Shown here one piece after another: positions 8,477-16,035 of a stretch of 36,342 nt of DNA (position 1 is its first letter; the number at the start of each line of letters is the position of its first letter). The stretch spans positions 1-36,342 of the forward strand of contig JADZCN010000166.1 in assembly GCA_020851565.1 (NCBI GenBank), written 5' to 3'. The position numbers and the translations under genes were made by a program. The stretch comes from Acidobacteriota bacterium. Its GTDB lineage: Bacteria; Acidobacteriota; Vicinamibacteria; Vicinamibacterales; UBA2999. The notes below the pieces were generated by a model. It did no database searches. It saw only the letters and a list, made by a program, of their open reading frames with translations, and was not told the DNA's origin.

Positions 8477-9264
8477 TGGATCTCGGGCTGAAAGGGAAGC
8501 GGGCGCTCGTCCTCGCGGCGAGCCGCGGGCTGGGCTATGCGTGCGCGCGCGGGTTGGCGCAGGAGGGCTGCCACCTGGTGATCTGCAGCCGCGACGAGGC
8601 GCGCATCCAGGCGGCGGCGGCGCAGATTCGCCAGGACACCGGCGCGCGTGTCGAGGCGCTGGTCGCGGACGTGAGCAGCCCGGCCGAGGCGGAACGCCTG
8701 GTGGGCGCGGCCGTCGGCGCATACGGCGGGCTCGAGATCCTCGTGCACAACGCGGGTGGCCCGCCGGCCGGCCAGTTCTCCGCGGTGCACGAGGCGCAGT
8801 GGAAGCAGGCCTTCGAGCAGAACATGATGAGCTTCGTCCGCATCGTCTCGGCGGCGGTGCCGGAGATGAAGAAGGCTGGCTACGGGCGCGTACTGACCAT
8901 CGCGTCCTCGTCCATCAAGCAGCCCATCCCGAACCTGATCCTGTCCAACGCCTTCCGCGCCGGGGTATGGGGCATCGCGAAGACGCTGTCCCAGGAGCTG
9001 GCGCCGCAGGGGATTCTCGTGAACGTGATTGCCCCCGGGCGCATCGCCACCGAGCGCATCGACGAGCTGGACCGGGCCAACGCGACGCGCACCGGAAGAC
9101 CCATCGAGGAGATCAAGAAGGCGTCGGTGGCGTCCATCCCGTTGGGCCGCCTCGGGGATCCCGAGGAATTCGCCAACCTCGTCGTGTTTCTCGCCTCCGA
9201 GAGGGCCAGCTACATCTCGGGCCAGGGGATGTTCGTGGACGGCGCGGCGGGCAACGCCCTCTGA
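8476..9264 (+). CDS. Short-chain dehydrogenase/reductase-like protein with atypical active site
   Basis: A 262-aa Rossmann protein of the SDR superfamily, resembling the FabG-like subgroup. Seen: a cofactor loop AASRGLG (residues 14-20) in place of TGxxxGxG, HNAGGP (NAG motif, 91-96), the serine region IASSS (142-146), a C-terminal PLGRLGDPEEFA and YISGQGMFVDGA. The catalytic YxxxK is absent: the aligned site reads SNAFR (157-161), so Tyr becomes Ser and Lys becomes Arg. Subgroups of FabG-like SDRs without the tetrad are known, and their reactions are mostly undefined. Overlaps the DapA-like gene by one base (TGATG), suggesting the two act on related intermediates. Confidence 0.88.
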   Translation: MDLGLKGKRALVLAASRGLGYACARGLAQEGCHLVICSRDEARIQAAAAQIRQDTGARVEALVADVSSPAEAERLVGAAVGAYGGLEILVHNAGGPPAGQFSAVHEAQWKQAFEQNMMSFVRIVSAAVPEMKKAGYGRVLTIASSSIKQPIPNLILSNAFRAGVWGIAKTLSQELAPQGILVNVIAPGRIATERIDELDRANATRTGRPIEEIKKASVASIPLGRLGDPEEFANLVVFLASERASYISGQGMFVDGAAGNAL

Positions 9265-9396
9265 CGCCGGCCGACCGAGGCACCGGCGTCCGGACGACCG
9301 TCCTCGGGGCGCGTGTCGGGTCTGACGCGGCAATTGCGCTGGATGGGGGAGAGACAGTTCTCCGCCCGGCCATCGTGCCGAGAAAGGACCGGATTC

Positions 9397-10578
9397 ATGC
9401 CGCATCGATCGAGGGTCCGGCAGGCTGTTCTGGCGCTGTTCATCCTCTCGGTGTGCTCGGTGTCCGGCACCGGGGGGCAGTGGGCGCGGCAGCCTGGTGA
9501 GCGAGTGCGGAATCACTTCGGGCCGACGGTCGGGCTGGTGGCCTCCGCCTGCCGTGGCGCGTGCGGAGGCGGATGCCCATCCTCCTGTGAGGCGACCGTC
9601 ACCTACGAATGCACCGCCCCGGATTCACTGCGCCGGGTCCGCACGTACTCGTGCGGCACTCACGCAGCCTGCCGCGAGCACGACGACTGCCTGGACCGCT
9701 GCCGCGAGCGGGCCGCCCGTGGCCTCGACTGTGACGCGGTCTGCCACAAAGAGGCCATCCAGCGGTACGGGTTCGAGAACGCCACGTCGTGGATTGGCGG
9801 CGGTGGACCGTTCGGCGCCACGCCGATCACCTTCGAGTACACGCGCGACACGCCGCAAGGCCCCGAGCCGGTGTTCCGCTGCCCGGGCGGCTCGCAGCCC
9901 GCATGTTCCGGCGGTGCCGGACGATGCGTCACCAGTGCGGGACTCGAGGTCTCGCCCGTCTTCGACCGCTACGTCGGCGGCACCGGCACGGCGCGTGTCT
10001 CCGGCTTCCGGTCGGGACGCGTCTGTCGCGATGGCGCAGGCGTCCCGGGCGTGTGCGAGGAAGCGATCGACATCGACGTGCGTGGCGACGCGCGCTGCGA
10101 GCAGGCGGGGGCCTCGAAGCCGTGCAGCTGGTACGGATTCGAGTTCGACTACGCGAATGCCAGCCCGGGCGTGCCGCTGGTCTGTTCGACCTCTGCCGCC
10201 GACGAGGACTTCCTCGGTGGGGTCGTGAAGCGGGCCTTGACGGCCATGCCGGCGGACCGGAGCACCGAGCTCGGTGCGGCGCTCGGTCACATCCAGGGAG
10301 AGCTGGGGCGCGGCCGCTCGCTGACAGATGTCCTCTCCGGCATCAAGGTGACACCTGCGGGAGGAGCGCCGGTCGGAGGCGCGCCGCCAGCGGGCGCCGC
10401 ACCGGGAGTTCCGCCGTCCGTCCCTGTGCCCACAGCGCGCGGGCACCTGGTCGTGCCGATGTACGAGATGGCTGATACCGCCGCGCCTGGCTCGGTCCTC
10501 GTTCGCGAGGTCCGCTGTACACAGAACGGGTCGCCCGTGGTGGAAACCACCTTCCGCCTGCACTTCCGGGGGCGCTGA
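9397..10578 (+). CDS. Secreted cysteine-rich phospholipase A2-like protein
   Basis: A 393-aa exported protein. ATG 9397 has agaaagga eight nt upstream and begins a signal peptide (residues 1-28, hydrophobic AVLALFILSV). The mature N-terminal part is rich in cysteines (52, 56, 60, 64, 72, 86, 92, 98, 102) and contains CREHDDC at 92-98. This is the pattern of the PLA2 active-site helix (C-x-x-H-D-x-C), with His95 and Asp96 as the likely catalytic pair; a glycine-rich CRGACGGGC precedes it, where PLA2s have the calcium loop. Later parts are a second cysteine-containing region, a proline/glycine-rich linker (APVGGAPPAG) and a short beta-rich tail. If the reading is right it would hydrolyse phospholipids outside the cytoplasm. 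A structural disulphide-rich protein is the alternative. Confidence 0.8.
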   Translation: MPHRSRVRQAVLALFILSVCSVSGTGGQWARQPGERVRNHFGPTVGLVASACRGACGGGCPSSCEATVTYECTAPDSLRRVRTYSCGTHAACREHDDCLDRCRERAARGLDCDAVCHKEAIQRYGFENATSWIGGGGPFGATPITFEYTRDTPQGPEPVFRCPGGSQPACSGGAGRCVTSAGLEVSPVFDRYVGGTGTARVSGFRSGRVCRDGAGVPGVCEEAIDIDVRGDARCEQAGASKPCSWYGFEFDYANASPGVPLVCSTSAADEDFLGGVVKRALTAMPADRSTELGAALGHIQGELGRGRSLTDVLSGIKVTPAGGAPVGGAPPAGAAPGVPPSVPVPTARGHLVVPMYEMADTAAPGSVLVREVRCTQNGSPVVETTFRLHFRGR

Positions 10579-10690
10579 CACGCCCAGTCGCAAGCGCGCC
10601 AGGGCTTCGCGCCGCGTCGGCTCCGCGGGAAGCGTGCGCGGCCGTGCCGAACGGATCGTGAGCCGCCCTCGTCCGAAGGCGGTCTCCCGG

Positions 10691-10696
10691 TACAAT
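10691..10696 (+). promoter_or_regulatory. TANNNT -10 element for a leaderless transcript
   Basis: TACAAT, five of six consensus bases, followed by six nt and GTG 10703. No Shine-Dalgarno and no clear -35 box. Confidence 0.5.
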
Positions 10697-10702
10697 GGAC
10701 CG

Positions 10703-11743
10703 GTGTTCCGCGTCCACACCACGATTGGCGCGTCTCGCGTCCGGGTTGCCAGCACCCTGCTCGTCGCGTCGATCGCGTCGGTCGCACTCGTGGGCGGGCA
10801 GGAGCCCTCACGTCCGGCCTTCGATGCCTGGCTCGACGGCGTCCGCCAGGAGGCGCTCGACCGCGGCATCAGGCCCGACACCGTCACCCGTGCCTTCGAC
10901 GGCCTCACGCCACTCGAGGTGGTCGTCGAGCGCGACCGCACGCAGGCCGAGACCGTGCTCACGGTGGACGAATACGTTCGGCGCCGCCTGACGACGAGGT
11001 TCGTGCGGACCGCGAACGAGAAGGCGAAGACCGAGCGGCGGACCCTCGGCCGCGTGGGATCGCACTACGGCGTGCAGCCGCGCTTTCTGGTGGCCATCTG
11101 GGGGCTCGAGTCGAATTTCGGCCGCTTCAGCGGCGTGCGCCCGGTGGTGCAGGCGCTGGCCACGCTCGCGTGGGACGGACGGCGCGGCGCGCTGTTCAGG
11201 AGCGAGCTGATGCACGCGCTGGAGATCGTCGATCGCGGCGACATCGAGCTGGAGGTCATGAAGGGCTCGTGGGCCGGCGCGATGGGGCAGACGCAGTTCA
11301 TGCCGTCCAGCTATCTGAAGCACGCCGAGGACTTCGACGGCGACGGCCACCGGGACATCTGGGGCTCCACGCCGGATGTGCTGGCATCCATCGCCAACTA
11401 TCTCAGGAACCACGGCTGGAGAGCCGACGAGACGTGGGGGCGCGAGGTAAGGCTGCCGCGCGGCCGCGAGGACGAGGTGGTGGCGGAGGTGGGGTTGCGC
11501 GCGGCCGGGTGCCGCGCCGCGCGCGAGATGACCGCGCCGCGCACGCTGGCCGCCTGGCAGAAGATGGGCGTGCGGACCGTCTCGGGAGGCGCACTGCCGC
11601 GGGTGGACCGCGACGCGTCGCTGTTCCGATCGGGGAGCCGCGCCTGGCTGGTCTACGCCAACTACGAGGCGTTGCTCGGCTACAACTGTGCCCATGCGTA
11701 CGCGCTGGCGGTGGGTCAGCTGGCGGATCGGATCCGCCGCTGA
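10703..11743 (+). CDS. MltB-type lytic murein transglycosylase
   Basis: A 346-aa exported enzyme that cleaves the MurNAc-GlcNAc bond of peptidoglycan to 1,6-anhydro products. Seen: signal peptide (residues 1-33, no lipobox cysteine, unlike E. coli MltB), then the SLT_2 catalytic domain with the catalytic glutamate in IWGLESNFG (Glu136), GAMGQTQFMPSSY, a glycine/aspartate loop FDGDGHRDIW, a repeated-helix part SIANYLRNHGW, and the terminal YNCAHAYALAVGQLAD. Length fits the family. GTG 10703 is chosen because TACAAT lies six nt upstream and the signal peptide starts there. It is followed within 10 nt by array sequence and stands as a single-gene unit. Confidence 0.93.
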   Translation: MFRVHTTIGASRVRVASTLLVASIASVALVGGQEPSRPAFDAWLDGVRQEALDRGIRPDTVTRAFDGLTPLEVVVERDRTQAETVLTVDEYVRRRLTTRFVRTANEKAKTERRTLGRVGSHYGVQPRFLVAIWGLESNFGRFSGVRPVVQALATLAWDGRRGALFRSELMHALEIVDRGDIELEVMKGSWAGAMGQTQFMPSSYLKHAEDFDGDGHRDIWGSTPDVLASIANYLRNHGWRADETWGREVRLPRGREDEVVAEVGLRAAGCRAAREMTAPRTLAAWQKMGVRTVSGGALPRVDRDASLFRSGSRAWLVYANYEALLGYNCAHAYALAVGQLADRIRR

Positions 11744-11751
11744 CGCTGATT

Positions 11752-11816
11752 GCCGCAGATGACGCGGACCGGGGCCGCAGAGGGGCCGCAGGTGACGCAG
11801 AGCAGGGGCCGGCCGC
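11752..11816. repeat. Degenerate array of ccgcagatgacgcag-type units
   Basis: Drifted copies (tgccgcagatgacgcgg, ggccgcaggtgacgcag) beginning nine nt after the transglycosylase stop, G-rich on the coding strand. Same family as 7235-7322 and the inverse of 1-343. Confidence 0.8.
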
Positions 11817-11871
11817 AAGGGCGCCCTGACGCGGGCACAATCCACGGGACCGCTTCCGTCGCAAGCCCTAG

Positions 11872-11877
11872 TAAAAT
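11872..11877 (+). promoter_or_regulatory. TANNNT -10 element, nearly leaderless start
   Basis: TAAAAT followed by nine nt and ATG 11887; no Shine-Dalgarno. The expected leader is 0-3 nt. Confidence 0.45.
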
Positions 11878-11886
11878 GTCCCTTCT

Positions 11887-12072
11887 ATGGCGTCTGCCGA
11901 TAAGCCTTCGCTTGGTCTAGTTGTCGCCTGCGCGGTTGGCGCGGTCGTCTCGATGGCGGCGGGGGTGTACTTCGGCGGCACGGGCCGCCTCCCGCTGGCG
12001 ATGACCGGCGCGGGGCTGTTCGTGTTGCTCGGCGGCCTTGCCTTCGAGCTGGCACGTCGCCGCTCGGCCTGA
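11887..12072 (+). CDS. Small two-helix membrane protein upstream of ferritin
   Basis: A 61-aa protein with two predicted transmembrane helices (about 9-29 and 35-54) and a basic tail ARRRSA. No family recognised. It is probably a real gene because a -10 element sits directly before it and it ends 13 nt before the ferritin start, the gap being filled by the ferritin Shine-Dalgarno. So it is likely the first gene of a two-gene transcript. Its role is unknown; a link to iron storage is only suggested by position. Confidence 0.6.
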   Translation: MASADKPSLGLVVACAVGAVVSMAAGVYFGGTGRLPLAMTGAGLFVLLGGLAFELARRRSA

Positions 12073-12085
12073 CAAAGGATCCCCG

Positions 12086-12613
12086 ATGACCTCCGAACTG
12101 CTCAAGGGACTCAACCAGCACCTGACGCTCGAGTTCCGCGCCGCGCACGAGTATCTCGCCATGGCGATCTGGCTCGCCGAGCACGACCTGCCGGGATTCG
12201 CGAAGTGGATGACCCAGCAGTCGTCCGACGAACGCATGCACGCCCAGCGCATCATCGACCACCTGGTCGAGCGGGACCAGAAAGTGAAGTTGCCCGCGGT
12301 GGCCGCGCCGCCCATGGACTGGAAGTCGGCCGAGGCCCTCTGCACGCACGTGCTGAAGAACGAGCAGGACGTCACCGCGTCCATCAACAACCTCTACGCG
12401 ATGGCCGAGAAGGCCAAGGACCGGCCGGCCACGATCATGCTGCAGTGGTTCGTCAACGAGCAGATGGAAGAAGAGGCCGCCGCACGCGCCGTGCTCGGCC
12501 GTATCCGCCTGGCGGGCAACACGGGCGTGGGGCTGCTGATGATCGACCAGGAGCTGGCCGGCGGCACCATGCCGGGCATGCCGGCGGAGCCGGCGGACAC
12601 CGCGGGAAACTGA
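12086..12613 (+). CDS. Bacterial non-haem ferritin
   Basis: A 175-aa ferritin of the FtnA type: a 24-subunit shell that oxidises Fe(II) and stores it as ferric mineral in the cytoplasm. The ferroxidase residues are in place with an offset of one from E. coli FtnA: Glu16, Glu49, His52, Glu93 and Gln126, with Glu129 close by. Three further features support it: the four-helix pattern, the sequence SSDERMHAQRI, and a fifth short helix near IRLAGNTGVGLLMID. ATG 12086 has aaagga six nt upstream. The C-terminal tail is slightly longer than usual and Pro/Ala-rich. It is likely co-transcribed with the 61-aa membrane protein. Confidence 0.95.
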   Translation: MTSELLKGLNQHLTLEFRAAHEYLAMAIWLAEHDLPGFAKWMTQQSSDERMHAQRIIDHLVERDQKVKLPAVAAPPMDWKSAEALCTHVLKNEQDVTASINNLYAMAEKAKDRPATIMLQWFVNEQMEEEAAARAVLGRIRLAGNTGVGLLMIDQELAGGTMPGMPAEPADTAGN

Positions 12614-12621
12614 CGACGCAC

Positions 12622-12655
12622 GGGGTAACAAGGGTAAAACAAGGGTAACAAGGGA
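12622..12655. repeat. 9-bp array (gggtaacaa) after ferritin
   Basis: Four units, gggtaacaa with one gggtaaaacaa variant, beginning nine nt after the ferritin stop; G-rich on the coding strand. Confidence 0.9.
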
Positions 12656-12685
12656 CGCCCGGGCACATCGCCCGCACACCCGGTA

Positions 12686-12730
12686 CCCTGCACCTCTTGC
12701 ACCCCGTGCACCCTTGCACCCTTGCACCCG
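12686..12730. repeat. 9-bp array (cttgcaccc) before the cupin gene
   Basis: Five variant units (ctgcacctc, ttgcacccc, gtgcaccc, ttgcaccc twice), C-rich on the coding strand, ending four nt before ATG 12734. No Shine-Dalgarno is present. Confidence 0.9.
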
Positions 12731-12733
12731 GCC

Positions 12734-13042
12734 ATGCCCATCCACCACTGGAACGACACTCTCGATGGCCCGTTCAGCGAGGAGGCGCTGCGCGCGAAGC
12801 TCGAGGCCCTGGGCTATCGCGTCGCGCGCTACACGTACGAGCCTGGCACGGTGTTCCCGGACCACACGCATGGTGTGGACAAGATCGACGCGGTGGTGTC
12901 GGGCCGGTTCCGGCTGGTCGTGAGCGGACACCTCGCCATGCTGGGGCCGGGCGACTGGATCGAAGTCGCGCGCGGTGCCGTCCACAGCGCCGCGGTCATT
13001 GGTGACGCGCCTGTCGTCAGCCTCGACGCGGTCAAGCTCTGA
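12734..13042 (+). CDS. Cupin-domain protein
   Basis: A 102-aa single-domain cupin. Seen: motif 1 with the metal-ligand pair in PDHTHGVDKIDAVVSG, where the usual glutamate is aspartate, and motif 2 PGDWIEVARGAVHSA with the last histidine. Small cupins bind a metal and may be enzymes or sugar/acid sensors; nothing here decides which. ATG 12734 follows the array by four nt and has no Shine-Dalgarno; an in-frame ATG at 12722 lies inside the array and is less likely. The PanE-like gene starts 25 nt after its stop, so the two probably share a transcript. Confidence 0.82.
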   Translation: MPIHHWNDTLDGPFSEEALRAKLEALGYRVARYTYEPGTVFPDHTHGVDKIDAVVSGRFRLVVSGHLAMLGPGDWIEVARGAVHSAAVIGDAPVVSLDAVKL

Positions 13043-13067
13043 CGGACAGCCCCAAGCCCCAAGTCCC

Positions 13068-13982
13068 ATGAGAATCGCCATCTTCGGAACCGGCGCCGTC
13101 GGCGGCTACTTCGGCGGGCGGCTGGCAGCCTCCGGCGAGGATGTCAGCTTCATCGCGCGTGGCGCGCACCTGGCGGCGCTCCGTCAGCGCGGGCTCGGCA
13201 TCAGCAGCCCGAAAGGCGACGTGCACCTGACGGCCAACGCCACCGATTCGCCCGCGAGCATCGGGCCCGTGGACGTCGTGCTCTTCACCGTGAAGCTCTA
13301 CGACGTGGACGCCGCGGCCGCGATGCTGACGCCGCTCATCGGCCCGGACACCGTGGTGGTCACGCTCCAGAACGGCGTGGAGGCCGTCGACATGGTCTCG
13401 CGCCACGTCGGCAGGGCACACGTAGCCGGTGGCGTGGCCTACGTCGTCGCCGTCGTGGACGAGCCGGGGCACGTCCGCCACACGACGGCGGACCGCCTCG
13501 TGTTCGGAGAGCCCGACGGCCACCTGTCGCCGCGCCTCGCCGCCTTCCAGGAGGCCGGGCGACGGGCAGGGTTCGTGGCAGACCTGAGCCCGCACATCGA
13601 CGTGGACCTGTGGGTGAAGTTCGTGCGGCTGGGCACGTGGAGCGGCATGACGGCGGTCACGCGCTCGCCCATGGGCGTCATCCGCGAGCATCCCGAGCTC
13701 CTCGAGATGATGGAGCGCGCGCTGGACGAGGCGATGGCCGTGGGGCGCGCGCGGGGGATCGCCTTCCCGGACGGGCTGGTCGAGGGCACGCAGCAGATGG
13801 TCCTCAACTTCCCGTACGCGTCCAAGTCGTCGATGCTCGAGGACCTCGAGCGAGGGCGGCGGCTCGAGCTCCCATGGCTGAGCGGCGCCATCGCGCGCAT
13901 GGGCCGAGAGAGCGGCGTGCCTACGCCGACGCACGCCTTCATCAACGCGGTGCTGCTGCCGTTCGTGGACGGCGCCCGGTAG
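13068..13982 (+). CDS. Ketopantoate reductase family (PanE/ApbA) protein
   Basis: A 304-aa NADPH-dependent reductase of the 2-dehydropantoate 2-reductase family, which makes pantoate for coenzyme A. Seen: the N-terminal Rossmann loop FGTGAVGGYFGGRLA, VVTLQNGVE (Asn102), the catalytic lysine in DLWVKFVRLG (Lys184), and the C-terminal helical domain with SSMLEDLERGRRLELPWLSGA, where the serine and glutamate usually contact ketopantoate. Many PanE homologues act on other 2-keto acids, and no other pantothenate gene is nearby, so the physiological substrate is open. ATG 13068 gives the normal N-terminus; there is no clear Shine-Dalgarno, consistent with co-transcription with the cupin gene. Confidence 0.9.
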   Translation: MRIAIFGTGAVGGYFGGRLAASGEDVSFIARGAHLAALRQRGLGISSPKGDVHLTANATDSPASIGPVDVVLFTVKLYDVDAAAAMLTPLIGPDTVVVTLQNGVEAVDMVSRHVGRAHVAGGVAYVVAVVDEPGHVRHTTADRLVFGEPDGHLSPRLAAFQEAGRRAGFVADLSPHIDVDLWVKFVRLGTWSGMTAVTRSPMGVIREHPELLEMMERALDEAMAVGRARGIAFPDGLVEGTQQMVLNFPYASKSSMLEDLERGRRLELPWLSGAIARMGRESGVPTPTHAFINAVLLPFVDGAR

Positions 13983-14136
13983 GGCGGCGCTTCGCGCCGT
14001 GGGCCTCGCTTCGCTCGGTGGGCCGCGCTGCGCGCGGTAGGCCCTCGCCCGACGAAGGTCGTTCCCACGCGCCGGTGGGCGCGCCCACGGCGCCAGAGGC
14101 GCCGCCCACCCGAAGGCCCACGGCCCAGCGCGCCGT
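13983..14136. repeat. Intergenic hairpin-rich repeats between convergent genes
   Basis: About 150 nt without a gene. It holds ggcgcttcgcgcc, words of the 21-bp unit seen again at 33496-33558 (ggcctcgcttcgctcggtg), and at 14083-14113 a hairpin element (stem cggcgc/gcgccg flanked by gcccac on both sides) that recurs at 33561-33589. No T-run follows, so it is not a classical terminator. Confidence 0.7.
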
Positions 14137-15033
14137 CTAGGCCGGCGTGATGTCGGCGACCAGCTGCCAGCGCCCGCCCTCGCCCCGGGTCCACACGCGC
14201 ACGTAGTAGCCCGGCTTCGGCGCGCCGTCCGGCCCCGTCACCACGGCTTTCCCCCACGTGTAGCCCAGGTCGCCCGCCGCGCCGGTCTCGCTCTTCAACG
14301 GCTCGCTCGTCATGGCCTTCACGTGCGACTGAAGCCAGGCGACCGCGGCATCGCGCGAGGTGAGCGGCAGGAAGCCGTTGCGGTGCAGGCGCGCGCCCGC
14401 GTGCAGCACCGAACCGAAGGCTCCAGCCGCGCCCTTGTCTGCGATGGCCGCGCTGAACGCCTTGTCGGCGTCGAGCAGGCTTTGCTCCGCCTGCGCGCGC
14501 GAGCCGCGCCAGGCCCCGGTCGCCTGTCCGGGCGCGCGGACGAAGCCCGGCGCAAAGGGGACTTCGGACGGCGGCTGAAGGCCGACATCGAGGATCACCT
14601 TGAACGTGCCATCCGGCTGCTTCTTCCACACCGAGAAGTAGCAGCCATGCCGGACGCTGCCATCCGGCTGCGGGTAACGGACCGGACCGGTCAGGTATCC
14701 GAGGTCGCCGCTGGCGGCCACGTCCCCCGTGCGCGGCTCCCACTGGAAGGCCGGCAGGCCGGGCTTCGGTGGAGGCTGCTTGCGCAAGCGCTCCCGTGCC
14801 GGTCCCGGTTCGGGTTGAAAGCTCACCGATTCGTCGGCGAAGAATTCGATGAACGCCTCGCGCGGGGTGGTTTCCGATGCCCGCCTGGAGAAGGCGCGCT
14901 CGGTCTCGGCCATGGCCACGAGTGCCGCGGGCAATGGCGATGGGGCTGCCTGGGGAGTAGCCTGCTCCGCCAACGACGATGGGACGCAGGTCACGCTGAT
15001 GAAGACCGCGAACACGAACCGGGACGCCGACAT
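14137..15033 (-). CDS. Exported protein with two NTF2/DUF4440-like domains
   Basis: A 298-aa protein. ATG at 15033 starts a signal peptide (MSASRFVFAVFISVTCVPSS, cleavage near LAEQA); longer reading upstream is only translated repeat. Two similar modules follow, each starting with an Ala-rich helix typical of the SnoaL/DUF4440 cone fold: MAETERAFSRRASE near residue 42, and LLDADKAFSAAIADKG near residue 185. Each ends in strand pairs such as DLGYLTGPV and DLGYTWGKA, followed by YFSVWKKQPDG or YVRVWTRGEGG. This is an internal duplication. Such domains bind small molecules; no catalytic residues can be named. GGAG lies five nt before the start. The gene is divergent from the sigma-factor operon, with two arrays between them. 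Confidence 0.82.
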   Translation of the reverse strand: MSASRFVFAVFISVTCVPSSLAEQATPQAAPSPLPAALVAMAETERAFSRRASETTPREAFIEFFADESVSFQPEPGPARERLRKQPPPKPGLPAFQWEPRTGDVAASGDLGYLTGPVRYPQPDGSVRHGCYFSVWKKQPDGTFKVILDVGLQPPSEVPFAPGFVRAPGQATGAWRGSRAQAEQSLLDADKAFSAAIADKGAAGAFGSVLHAGARLHRNGFLPLTSRDAAVAWLQSHVKAMTSEPLKSETGAAGDLGYTWGKAVVTGPDGAPKPGYYVRVWTRGEGGRWQLVADITPA

Positions 15034-15046
15034 GGATGCTCCGTAC

Positions 15047-15195
15047 GCAGATGGGCCGCAGATGGGCCGCAGATGACGCAGACGGCCGCAGATGGCCGCA
15101 GACGACGCAGATGGGCCGCAGATGACGCAGACGGCCGCAGATGGCCGCAGACGACGCAGATGGCCGCAGATGACGCAGATGACGCAGACGAGGGC
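15047..15195. repeat. Array of ccgcagatgacgcag-type units upstream of a minus-strand gene
   Basis: Dense mixture of gatggccgca, gatgacgcag and gacggccgca words. A block of 49 bp is duplicated in tandem: ccgcagatgacgcag begins at 15067 and again at 15116. Purine-rich on plus, hence C/T-rich on the coding strand of the gene that ends at 14137. Confidence 0.95.
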
Positions 15196-15309
15196 GAACC
15201 CCGGAACCGCCGAACCCCAGAACCGCCGAACCCCAGAACCCGAGAACCCCAGAACCCCAGAACCCCAGAACCCCAGAACCCCAGAACCCGAGAACCCCAG
15301 AACCCGAGC
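15196..15309. repeat. 8-bp array (gaaccccag) upstream of the sigma factor gene
   Basis: About a dozen 8-bp units of aaccccag and aacccgag type after two longer variants with accgccg. It is the inverse complement of the ggttctgg array at 2871-2934. C-rich on the plus strand. Confidence 0.93.
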
Positions 15310-15411
15310 CCCCCTGACCGCGGGTGCCGTTCGATACCGAACCGCCATCCACCTGTTTCCGTAACCCTCCTTTGCCGGCGGATGCGCGCAGGTATCGCGC
15401 CGGCTGCCTGA

Positions 15412-15417
15412 TACCAT
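15412..15417 (+). promoter_or_regulatory. Possible -10 element of the sigma factor operon
   Basis: TACCAT 21 nt before ATG 15439, matching the TANNNT pattern. The leader would be about 14 nt without a Shine-Dalgarno. Confidence 0.35.
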
Positions 15418-15438
15418 CGTGCGCGCCGGCGCAAATGC

Positions 15439-16035
15439 ATGTCTGACGAGATGACTGGGCCCGGGGCCGGCGACCACCAGCTCCGGGCACTGATGGCCAG
15501 CTACCAGGCCGGGGAGTTCGCCGCCTTCGATGAGCTCTACCGGCTCGTGGCGCCAAGGGTGCGCCGCTACTTGTCGAGCCAGGCCCGCGACGCGGCGCGC
15601 GTCGAGGACGTGTTGCAGGAGACGTTCCTGCAGCTGCACCGAGCGCGGCGGAGTTACGACCCCGTCCATCCGCTGATGCCCTGGGTGATGGCCATCGCGC
15701 GCCACTGCTGGCTGATGGAGCTGCGGCGGGCTCGGCGCCGGCCGATGATGGACGATGACCTCACCGCGCGCGAGCCTGCGGTGCGCGCCGAAGCGGATGG
15801 GTTGCCGGAGGCCGCCGACCTCGCTCGTGCGCTGGGCCTGGTTCCCGCGGCCCAGAGGCAGGCGCTGCTGGCCCATCACCACTGGGGCCTCAGCTTCCAG
15901 GAGATTGGCGCACGCCTCGGCATCGGCGAAACCGCCGCCAAGCTCCGCTCGAGCCGTGGTGTGCGACGGCTGAGGGAAATCCTCCGCGGCGAACCGTTCG
16001 GCGCCGTCGCGCCGCGGAAGCGGGGTGCCCGTTGA
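15439..16035 (+). CDS. ECF-type RNA polymerase sigma factor
   Basis: A 198-aa group IV sigma factor. Region 2 spans about 25-95: FDELYRLVAPRVRRYL, the core-binding VEDVLQETFLQLHRAR, then the DNA-melting stretch PWVMAIARHCWLMELRR. Region 4 spans about 135-185: VPAAQRQALLAHHHWGLS, then the helix-turn-helix FQEIGARLGIGETAAKLRSSR. No region 3, as expected for ECF factors. The next gene encodes an NrsF-like membrane anti-sigma protein, so activity is probably held at the membrane until an envelope signal releases it. The first residues contain alternative starts (ATG 15439 or 15451). A 48-nt array separates it from the anti-sigma gene. Confidence 0.93.
   Translation: MSDEMTGPGAGDHQLRALMASYQAGEFAAFDELYRLVAPRVRRYLSSQARDAARVEDVLQETFLQLHRARRSYDPVHPLMPWVMAIARHCWLMELRRARRRPMMDDDLTAREPAVRAEADGLPEAADLARALGLVPAAQRQALLAHHHWGLSFQEIGARLGIGETAAKLRSSRGVRRLREILRGEPFGAVAPRKRGAR

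Noticed and set aside
13439..15556. Another long minus-strand frame overlapping the PanE-like gene and arrays
   Set aside because: It is antisense to a well-supported reductase, and its residues are repeat-derived or low-complexity Arg/Gly/Ala.
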